Shown here one piece after another: positions 46,517-54,014 of a DNA stretch of 64,000 nucleotides. The DNA lies in assembly GCA_902495075.1 (NCBI GenBank), contig CABUVO010000014.1, positions 36,056-100,055 of the forward strand. Direction: 5' to 3'. Source of the stretch: an uncultured Porphyromonadaceae bacterium (GTDB lineage Bacteria > Bacteroidota > Bacteroidia > Bacteroidales > Muribaculaceae). The notes beneath the pieces are model-generated. The model did not search any database, was not told where the DNA came from, and saw nothing but the letters and a program-made list of their open reading frames with translations. Made by a program: the position numbers and the translations under genes. Each line of letters starts with the position of its first letter. Position 1 is the first letter of the stretch.

Positions 46517-48130
46517 ATGGCAACATTGGATTTGTCCCAGTATGGGATCAAAGATGTGAAGAAAATCATTCACAATCCCTCTTATGAAGACCTTTTCAAG
46601 GATGAGACCAACCCCGCGCTTGAGGGTTATGAAAAAGGAATCCAGACCGACCTTGGTGCTGTTGACGTGTTCACCGGCGTTTACACAGGTCGTTCACCCA
46701 AAGATAAATATCTTGTAAAAGACGAGGAGACAGAGAACACCGTATGGTGGACAACAGAAGAGTATAAGAACGACAACAAGCCTATCACTACCAAAGTATG
46801 GGATGAGCTTCGCGAAAAAGCTGTAAGCGAGCTTAGCGACAAGACTCTTTATGTTGTTGACTGCTTCTGCGGTGCCAACCCCGCTACCCGTCTGAGCGTT
46901 CGCTTCATCATGGAGGTAGCATGGCAGGCACACTTCGTGACCAACATGTTCATCCGTCCCTCAAAAGAGGAGCTTGAGAACTTCAAACCCGGTTTCGTTG
47001 TGTTCAACGCATCTAAAGCTAAATGCGAGAACTACAAAGAACTCGGTCTCCACTCTGAGACTGTGGTTGCCTTCAACATCAAACAGCGCGAGCAGGTCAT
47101 CATCAACACCTGGTATGGCGGTGAGATGAAGAAAGGTATGTTCTCAATGATGAACTACTTCAACCCCCTCCGCGGCATTGCTTCTATGCACTGCTCCGCA
47201 AACACCAACATGGAGGAGACTTCAACAGCAATCTTCTTCGGTCTTTCAGGAACAGGTAAGACTACCCTTTCTACCGATCCGAAACGTAAACTCATCGGCG
47301 ACGACGAGCACGGCTGGGACGATGACGGTGTGTTCAACTACGAAGGTGGCTGCTATGCAAAGGTTATCAACCTCTCTAAAGAGAACGAGCCCGATATCTA
47401 CGGCGCTATCAAACGCGATGCTCTTCTTGAGAACGTTACTGTTGAATTCCGCAGCCCGAATGGCGAATGCGACTTCGCAGACAAGAGCGTGACAGAGAAC
47501 ACCCGCGTTTCTTATCCTATCTACCACATCGAAAACATCGTTAAACCCGTTTCCAAGGGTCCGGCTGCAAAACAGGTTATCTTCCTTTCAGCAGACGCAT
47601 TCGGTGTTCTTCCTCCGGTAGCTATCCTCAACAACGAGCAGGCTAAATATTACTTCCTCAGCGGCTTCACCGCAAAACTTGCAGGAACAGAGCGTGGCAT
47701 CACTGAGCCTACTCCTACTTTCTCTGCTTGCTTCGGTCAGGCATTCCTCTCACTCCATCCTACAAAATATGCAGAGGAGCTCGAGAAGAAAATGACTGCC
47801 AACGGTGCTAAGGCATATCTCGTGAACACAGGCTGGAACGGTACAGGCAAACGTATCTCAATTCCTGACACACGTGGCATCATCGACGATATTCTCAACG
47901 GCGATATCGAGAAAGCTCCTACGAAAGTGCTCCCCTACTTCGATTTCGTTATCCCGACAGAGCTTCCCGGTGTTAACCCCGCTATTCTCGATCCGCGCGA
48001 CACTTACGCAGATCCCAAAGAGTGGGATGAGAAAGCTAAGAAACTCGCTGAGATGTTTATCAACAACTTCAAGAAATTCGAGACCAACGCAGCCGGCAAG
48101 GCTCTTGTTGCTGCAGGTCCGAAGCTCTAA
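46517..48130 (+). CDS. pckA: Phosphoenolpyruvate carboxykinase (ATP)
   Basis: The enzyme interconverts oxaloacetate and phosphoenolpyruvate; in Bacteroidetes it mainly fixes CO2 on the way to succinate. Diagnostic motifs are GVYTGRSPKDKYLV, the kinase loop GLSGTGKTTLS (about 242-252, Lys248), IGDDEHGWDDDGVFNYEGGC and the adenine-binding late region YLVNTGWNG. It is 537 residues, normal for the ATP-type enzyme. Synonymous codon use is strongly biased towards frequent codons, as expected of a highly expressed gene. It is monocistronic between its promoter and terminator. Confidence 0.98.
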   Translation: MATLDLSQYGIKDVKKIIHNPSYEDLFKDETNPALEGYEKGIQTDLGAVDVFTGVYTGRSPKDKYLVKDEETENTVWWTTEEYKNDNKPITTKVWDELREKAVSELSDKTLYVVDCFCGANPATRLSVRFIMEVAWQAHFVTNMFIRPSKEELENFKPGFVVFNASKAKCENYKELGLHSETVVAFNIKQREQVIINTWYGGEMKKGMFSMMNYFNPLRGIASMHCSANTNMEETSTAIFFGLSGTGKTTLSTDPKRKLIGDDEHGWDDDGVFNYEGGCYAKVINLSKENEPDIYGAIKRDALLENVTVEFRSPNGECDFADKSVTENTRVSYPIYHIENIVKPVSKGPAAKQVIFLSADAFGVLPPVAILNNEQAKYYFLSGFTAKLAGTERGITEPTPTFSACFGQAFLSLHPTKYAEELEKKMTANGAKAYLVNTGWNGTGKRISIPDTRGIIDDILNGDIEKAPTKVLPYFDFVIPTELPGVNPAILDPRDTYADPKEWDEKAKKLAEMFINNFKKFETNAAGKALVAAGPKL

Positions 48131-48155
48131 TAAGCGACTTCACATCTTACATATT

Positions 48156-48190
48156 AAGAGACACTTCTTTGGAGGTGTCTCTTATTTTTT
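48156..48190 (+). terminator. Terminator of pckA
   Basis: AAGAGACACTTC (48156-48167) pairs with GAGGTGTCTCTT (48172-48183), with one G-T pair, a 4-nt loop, then ATTTTTT. The first ATG of the next gene is downstream of it. Confidence 0.88.
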
Positions 48191-48252
48191 GTCTGACAGT
48201 ATTGAACCGACGCACTTTTTTCTCCGTTTTATTACCAAAAGGTTGCGAATTT

Positions 48253-49662
48253 ATGAAATTGCTTTGGAAAACACACATCGCCCTATCGATGCTCTTTCTC
48301 GTGTCTGTGCCGGTATTCTCTAAAGATATCGCCATATTACGCGACTCCCTCCCTCCGGCATGGGAATACACCTCACAATACAGCACCACGCTCCCCTCCG
48401 ACGACCGTTGGTGGGAAGGATTTGACGACCCCGTGCTGACATCCCTTATAAAACTTGGTGAAAACAACTCCTTTGATCTCTCAATGGCTCTCCACCGCAT
48501 CGAGATGGCTCGCCAGAATTGGGAGGTTGCCAAAGCTGCCTATTACCCCACGCTCGGAATATCCGCAGGATGGACAAAGGAGCAACAGTCGGGAGTGTCA
48601 TCCTCTATGCCTGGGAAGGCTATGGGACTCGATTATTTCTCTTTAGGACTAAATTTCTCATGGGAGATAGATGTCTTCGGACGCGTGCGCGAACAATCGA
48701 AAGAGAGCAAGGCAAGCTACAATGCATCCAAAGCGGAATATTCGGCGGCAATGATCTCACTCTGCTCCAATATCGCAACGGCATATTTCAACTACCGTCT
48801 CGCGCAGGGACGCGTGGACGTGGCACAACGGCAGATCACATCTCAGGAACGCATCTCAAAAATCACGGATGCACGTCATGAGGCTGGACTGGCATCAAAA
48901 CTCGATGTGGTGCAATCACTGACAGTGCTCTATTCCACCCAGGCATCCTTACCGGCTTTGATCAACATGCAGACTGCCGCTCTCAACAGCATAGCTCTCC
49001 TTGTGGGCTGTTATCCCGACACGATAAAAGAAGTGCTTGCTCCCTCGCGCGATCTGCCGAACGCGTTCCGCATGGTCAAGATCGGAGTACCCGCCGACCT
49101 GATCCGTCGGCGTCCAGACATTCTGCAGGCAGAATATGAACTTGCCGGCTATGCGGCAGCCGTCGGTATCGCTAAAAAAGATTTCCTTCCGACCTTGTCG
49201 CTCAATGGCTCCGTAGGAACTTCCGCACATAAGATAGATGATCTTTTCAGCAAGAACAGTTTCACTTATTCAATTGCGCCGCAGCTGTCATGGACAATAT
49301 TCGAAGGTCTTGCACGAAACCATCGTGTGGCTGCAGCCAAAGAACAGATGCTTGCAGGGATAGACAACTACAACATCACAGTGATGAATGCCGTGATTGA
49401 AACCGAAAACGCGCTCTCAACCTACGACAGTTCTCTGCGACAAATCGCACTCTACAGGAAAGTTCTGAAGGAGAGTGAAGAATCATTCACCTTAGCGGTT
49501 GACCGCTATAAGAAAGGTTTGTCTTCATTCACTGATGTGATGAATGCCCAGATAAGTATGCTTGATTATGAAAACACTCTCTTGGAGACCCGAGCCTCGG
49601 CATTGACATCGCTTGTAAAGATCTATGCGGCTGTGGCAGGTTCCCCCGAAGGGAATGAGTAA
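48253..49662 (+). CDS. TolC/OprM-type outer-membrane efflux channel
   Basis: The ATG at 48253 gives a signal peptide (MKLLWKTHIALSMLFLVSVPVFS) and a 469-residue protein; an earlier ATG at 48169 lies inside the pckA terminator. The NodT/OprM outer-membrane channel pattern has two coiled repeats: WWEGFDDPVLTSLIKLG, LNFSWEIDVFGRVREQSK in the first, and PADLIRRRPDILQAEYELAG, SFTLAVDRYKKGLSSFTDVM in the second. It is the outer-membrane exit duct of the RND pump encoded downstream. The stop codon opens a heptamer array. Confidence 0.94.
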   Translation: MKLLWKTHIALSMLFLVSVPVFSKDIAILRDSLPPAWEYTSQYSTTLPSDDRWWEGFDDPVLTSLIKLGENNSFDLSMALHRIEMARQNWEVAKAAYYPTLGISAGWTKEQQSGVSSSMPGKAMGLDYFSLGLNFSWEIDVFGRVREQSKESKASYNASKAEYSAAMISLCSNIATAYFNYRLAQGRVDVAQRQITSQERISKITDARHEAGLASKLDVVQSLTVLYSTQASLPALINMQTAALNSIALLVGCYPDTIKEVLAPSRDLPNAFRMVKIGVPADLIRRRPDILQAEYELAGYAAAVGIAKKDFLPTLSLNGSVGTSAHKIDDLFSKNSFTYSIAPQLSWTIFEGLARNHRVAAAKEQMLAGIDNYNITVMNAVIETENALSTYDSSLRQIALYRKVLKESEESFTLAVDRYKKGLSSFTDVMNAQISMLDYENTLLETRASALTSLVKIYAAVAGSPEGNE

Positions 49663-49690
49663 TGTGAAATGTTTAATGTGTAATTAGTTC
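49660..49690. repeat. Short heptamer array before the adaptor gene
   Basis: Units TAATGTG, AAATGTT, TAATGTG, TAATTAG. The first TAA is the stop codon of the outer-membrane channel gene. It pairs in inverted sense with the array at 50793-50826 on the far side of the adaptor gene. Confidence 0.75.
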
Positions 49691-49694
49691 GGAA

Positions 49695-50798
49695 ATGAGA
49701 TATTTATATTTGTTTTTGGCGATGGCGCTGGTGATGGGCGGTTGCCATAAGAAAGAAAAAAGCGACGGAGAGACGGTGCCGGAAGTGCAGGTTGCAAGTC
49801 CGACTGTTGATTCCGTAACGTTGCATCGCACGTATCCCGGATATATCCGCGCACTGAACAGCTCGGACATAGTGGCGCGTGTCAGCGGACAGTTGCTAAC
49901 TCAGAATTACAAGGAGGGTGATTATGTCAGCAAGGGACAGGTGCTTTTCACCATCGAACCTTCAAAATATCGCGATGCCGTGCAGCAGGCGCAGGCTGCC
50001 CTCAAGACAGCCGAAAGCCAGTATGCATACGCTTCGCGCCAATATGAGGCGATGAAAAAGGCGATCCAGGCAGATGCCGTATCGGAGATGGAAGTGCTAC
50101 AGGCTGAAAGCAGCATGAACACAGCCAAGGCTTCAATACAGAATGCACGCGCCGCCCTTGCCACCGCCCAGGAAAATCTCGGCTATTGCACCGTTCGCGC
50201 CACGCGCTCGGGACATTGCTCCATCGCTACCCTCTCGACCGGTAATTTTGTCAACGGAGAAGGAGCACCCGTTACACTCGCCACTATCTACGATGATTCG
50301 GATGTCAAGGCTGTGTTTGAGATCGAGGATGCACAGTATGAAATAATGATGAATGGCAACCGGGCAAATGAAAACAAACTTCTTCGTGCGATTCCATTGA
50401 AATTCCAGCAAACGCTGCCACATTCCTATTCGGCAGATCTCTATTATGTATCCCCGAATGTGGAGACAAGCACCGGAACCATCACTATCGAAGGGCATTT
50501 AGCCAACAAATACAAAGAGCTGAAAGACGGAATGTATGTTTCCGTCGATCTCCCTTACGGCACCGATCCGAAAGCCATCCTCATCAAGGATGCCTCTATA
50601 GGCACCGACCAGTTAGGCAAATATGTTTACGTTGTCAACGACTCCAACAAGGTGGTCTATACCCCGATAGAGGTTGGAGAACTATATCAAGACTCACTCC
50701 GTATTGTCAACAAGGGTCTCACCCCGAAAGACAGATACATCACGAAAGCACTCCTGACAGTTCGCAACGGCGAAACAGTAAAGACCGTGACCCATTAA
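49695..50798 (+). CDS. RND efflux periplasmic adaptor (HlyD/AcrA family)
   Basis: A lipoprotein (signal ending GGC, Cys17) that bridges the pump and outer-membrane channel. The biotinyl-lipoyl halves (VSGQLLTQNYKEGDYVSKGQ, CTVRATRSGHCSIATL) flank a helical hairpin (about 95-160; QAALKTAESQYAYASRQYE), and a beta-barrel follows. The length of 367 residues is normal. It is preceded and followed by heptamer arrays in opposite orientation. The array at the 3' side supplies its stop codon. Confidence 0.94.
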   Translation: MRYLYLFLAMALVMGGCHKKEKSDGETVPEVQVASPTVDSVTLHRTYPGYIRALNSSDIVARVSGQLLTQNYKEGDYVSKGQVLFTIEPSKYRDAVQQAQAALKTAESQYAYASRQYEAMKKAIQADAVSEMEVLQAESSMNTAKASIQNARAALATAQENLGYCTVRATRSGHCSIATLSTGNFVNGEGAPVTLATIYDDSDVKAVFEIEDAQYEIMMNGNRANENKLLRAIPLKFQQTLPHSYSADLYYVSPNVETSTGTITIEGHLANKYKELKDGMYVSVDLPYGTDPKAILIKDASIGTDQLGKYVYVVNDSNKVVYTPIEVGELYQDSLRIVNKGLTPKDRYITKALLTVRNGETVKTVTH

Positions 50799-50826
50799 AC
50801 ATTACACATTATCCATTAAACATTAC
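50793..50826. repeat. Short inverted-sense heptamer array after the adaptor gene
   Basis: Units CATTAAA, CATTACA, CATTATC, CATTAAA, CATTACT, the reverse-complement class. The TAA at 50796-50798 ends the adaptor gene. Five bp later the GTG start of the pump gene follows. Confidence 0.75.
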
Positions 50827-50831
50827 TGAAA

Positions 50832-53800
50832 GTGTTCTCGAATTTCTTCATAAAGCGACCGATATTCGCTACGGTCATAGCCATATTGATGGTTCTGGCG
50901 GGTCTGATGACGATGCGCACCCTTCCTGTGTCGCAATATCCAGACATTACTCCACCCACAGTAATGGTAATGGCTTCCTATCCGGGAGCGAACGCCACAA
51001 CTGTGGCGCAGTCAATAGGTGTGCCCATAGAGCAGCAGATCAACGGCGTTGAAGGAATGCTCTACATGAGTTCTTCATCGGGCGATGACGGCAGCTATTC
51101 GCTGACCATCACATTCGAGAACGGCACGGATATCGATCAGGCTGCCATCGATGTTCAGAACCGTGTAACAATGGCTCAGGGACAGCTACCCAACGCCGTA
51201 ACGCAACAGGGAGTAAATGTAATCAAGCAATCAAGCAATCAGGTTCTCTTCTGCGCTCTTGAAAGCGCGGATCCTCGTTATGATGCGTTATATCTTACAA
51301 ACTATGCGCAACTCAATGTCATCGATCCTCTTTCGCGCGTCGACGGAGTTGGAGGTGTGGACGCTTTCGGTTCCGGAGAATACAGCATGCGTATCTGGCT
51401 TGATCCGGCATTGATGCGTGCCCGGGGACTTTCACCCTCCGATGTGGAGGCTGCCATACGAGCACAGAACATGGAGGTTTCCGCAGGATCTGTGGGGGCG
51501 GCGCCGACCGGTGGTCCCGAAGAATTCAAATATACGATTGTGGTGCAGGGACGACTTTCCGATGTATCGCAGTTCGAGGATATAGTAATTCGTTCCGACA
51601 GCAACGGCGGCATCCTGCGCCTGAAGGATGTAGCAAGGGTTGAACTCGGCAGTTCGTCATATTCCGGCATCGCAAAGGTCAACGGCAAGGAGACCGCGAT
51701 GATCGGCGTGCGCCAGCTTCCGGGCGCGAACGCCCTTGACGTGGCAAAAGGCTCCATCAAAGAACTCAACCGTCTCAGCAAGTATTTCCCCGACGGCGTG
51801 AAATACCGCATAGTGATGAACTCTACAGATTATGTGAGCAAATCCATCGACGAGGTACTGATAACCTTCCTGGAGACATCGCTCATCGTCATGGTAGTGA
51901 TCCTCCTCTTCCTGCAAAACTGGAGGGCTGTGATCATTCCGATGCTAACGATTCCGGTATCGCTCATCGCCACATTCGCAGTTATGAAGATAATGGGATT
52001 CTCCATCAACACGCTCACGCTGTTCGGTCTTGTGCTCGCCATAGCGATTGTGGTTGACGATGCCATAGTCGTGGTGGAAGACTGTTCGCGACTGGTGGAT
52101 GAGGGGAAACTCAACCGCATTCAAGCGGCGGAGAAGGCGATGTCGGAGCTTACCGGACCTGTGGTCGGCGAGGTTCTCGTGTTGTTGTCGGTATTCGTTC
52201 CTACGGCTTTTGTCAGCGGCATTACCGGCGAACTTTACAAACAGTTTGCGCTCACCATTGCCGTCTCCACGGCATTCTCCGGATTCAACGCACTGACACT
52301 GACACCGGCATTGTGTGCCCTCTTCCTTGTGCCACGCAAAGAATCGAAATTCTTCATTTACCGATGGTTCAACAAAGGATGGTCTTGGTTCGAAGAACTC
52401 TATGAAAAGGTCATAGGGAAAATGCTGAAACACTCCACAGCTGCCCTGTTGGTCTATCTCATCATAGCGGCAGTTGCATTCTGGGGATTCTTCAAATGGC
52501 CAACCAGCTATATTCCTGAAGAAGATATGGGATATTTCATGACCTCCATTCAGCTTCCCACAGGAGCTACCCTCCAACGCACCGAAAAAGTGACCGATGC
52601 AATGGCTGCTCAGATTCTTAAGGAGGTGCCGCAGGTAAAGGATGTGATGGCATTCTCAGGAATGTCGTTCATGGGAGGCAGCGGTTCCAACTATGGATCG
52701 TTCTTCGTGATGCTGAAACCATGGAGCGAACGCAAAGGAAAAAAGAACTCCATCAATGAGGTTATAGCCAAGGTGAATGAAATCACCTCGCAATATCCAG
52801 AGGCGATATCCTTCTCTGTCAATCCTCCGGCAATTCCAGGTCTGGGCATGAGTTCCGGACTTGAAATGCAGCTCCTTGACATTTCGAATCTTGGCACAGG
52901 CGAGCTTACGAAGGCCCTCGATGAGATAAAGACCGCCGCCGAAAAAGATTCCCGCATCGCATCGGTCACCTCGACCTTCCAGGGGGAAGTGCCCCAATAC
53001 AAGCTGGTATTCGATCGCGACCGCGCAATGATGCAAGGTGTAGGGCTCGATGCAATCTACTCTACCCTTTCCGCCTACATGGGTGATTCTTATGTCAACG
53101 ATTTCTTCGATTTCGGCAGATCATTCCAGGTGACAGTCAAGGGAGATCCCGCGGCTCGCGGCAACATTCAAGATGTGCGCCGTCTTTCAGTCGCCAATTC
53201 CAAAGGAGAGATGGTGCCCTTCTCAGCCTTTACCACCATAGAGCCTACGATGGGAGTGTCGAGTGTATCGCGCTATAACATGTACACCACCGCGGGTCTG
53301 ACCGCCACTCCGGCTTCGGGAGTGAGCACTTCGGAGGGAATCAAGGCAATGGAAGAGATTGTGACCCAGACACTCGGCAAGAACTACAGTTATGCCTGGA
53401 CTGGACAGGCGTATCAGGAAACCCAGTCGGGCGTAACCGTCTCGTTTGTCTTCATATTCGCCATCATCATGACCATCCTCGTGCTGTCCGCACAATATGA
53501 AAGCTGGACAGACCCTATAGCCGTAGTGCTCAGCATGCCTGTGGCAATTTTGGGAACTATATTAGGATGCATATTCATGGGACAGAGCATCAGCATCTAT
53601 ACCCAGATCGGATTGATTCTGCTCTTGGGCATGTCAGCGAAAAATGCCATCCTTATTGTTGAATACGCCATGGACTTCCGCAAGACGGGTGTACCTATAG
53701 TGAAAGCGGCGGGTGATGCCGGAGTCATCAGGTTCCGACCTATCATGATGACGGCACTGGCATTCGTGTTCGGTGTAATGCCGATGATGTTTGCCACAGG

Positions 53801-54014
53801 ACCGGGCGCCAACAGCCGTATCGAGCTCGGCACGGCAGTTGTCTTCGGCATGGCTATGAATGCCTTCATCGGCACCTTGTTTGTGCCTAACTTCTGGGTA
53901 CTGATGCAGACAATTCAGGAGAAATACCTCTCCAAGATAATCAAACCGCCAAAGAATCTGCTAAAGAAGAGCGACAATACCCCTGACTCCACCCCTACTT
54001 CCGGCGGGGTTTAA
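50832..54014 (+). CDS. RND multidrug efflux pump (HAE1/AcrB family)
   Basis: A 1060-residue inner-membrane pump with a GTG start, chosen because the protein then begins MFSNFFIKRPIFATVIAILM, the conserved first membrane helix. Twelve membrane helices and two large periplasmic loops are present. The proton-relay residues are Asp409-Asp410 in VVDDAIVVVE and Lys937 in GMSAKNAILIVEYA, as in AcrB (Asp407, Asp408, Lys940). It is last in the channel-adaptor-pump operon and ends in a Ser/Pro/Thr-rich tail. The final 20 bp overlap the convergent barrel gene. Substrates unknown. Confidence 0.97.
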   Translation: MFSNFFIKRPIFATVIAILMVLAGLMTMRTLPVSQYPDITPPTVMVMASYPGANATTVAQSIGVPIEQQINGVEGMLYMSSSSGDDGSYSLTITFENGTDIDQAAIDVQNRVTMAQGQLPNAVTQQGVNVIKQSSNQVLFCALESADPRYDALYLTNYAQLNVIDPLSRVDGVGGVDAFGSGEYSMRIWLDPALMRARGLSPSDVEAAIRAQNMEVSAGSVGAAPTGGPEEFKYTIVVQGRLSDVSQFEDIVIRSDSNGGILRLKDVARVELGSSSYSGIAKVNGKETAMIGVRQLPGANALDVAKGSIKELNRLSKYFPDGVKYRIVMNSTDYVSKSIDEVLITFLETSLIVMVVILLFLQNWRAVIIPMLTIPVSLIATFAVMKIMGFSINTLTLFGLVLAIAIVVDDAIVVVEDCSRLVDEGKLNRIQAAEKAMSELTGPVVGEVLVLLSVFVPTAFVSGITGELYKQFALTIAVSTAFSGFNALTLTPALCALFLVPRKESKFFIYRWFNKGWSWFEELYEKVIGKMLKHSTAALLVYLIIAAVAFWGFFKWPTSYIPEEDMGYFMTSIQLPTGATLQRTEKVTDAMAAQILKEVPQVKDVMAFSGMSFMGGSGSNYGSFFVMLKPWSERKGKKNSINEVIAKVNEITSQYPEAISFSVNPPAIPGLGMSSGLEMQLLDISNLGTGELTKALDEIKTAAEKDSRIASVTSTFQGEVPQYKLVFDRDRAMMQGVGLDAIYSTLSAYMGDSYVNDFFDFGRSFQVTVKGDPAARGNIQDVRRLSVANSKGEMVPFSAFTTIEPTMGVSSVSRYNMYTTAGLTATPASGVSTSEGIKAMEEIVTQTLGKNYSYAWTGQAYQETQSGVTVSFVFIFAIIMTILVLSAQYESWTDPIAVVLSMPVAILGTILGCIFMGQSISIYTQIGLILLLGMSAKNAILIVEYAMDFRKTGVPIVKAAGDAGVIRFRPIMMTALAFVFGVMPMMFATGPGANSRIELGTAVVFGMAMNAFIGTLFVPNFWVLMQTIQEKYLSKIIKPPKNLLKKSDNTPDSTPTSGGV

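Noticed and set aside
48169..48252. Earlier start for the outer-membrane efflux channel
   Set aside because: The ATG at 48169 is in the pckA terminator hairpin and lacks a signal peptide; 48253 gives a proper one.
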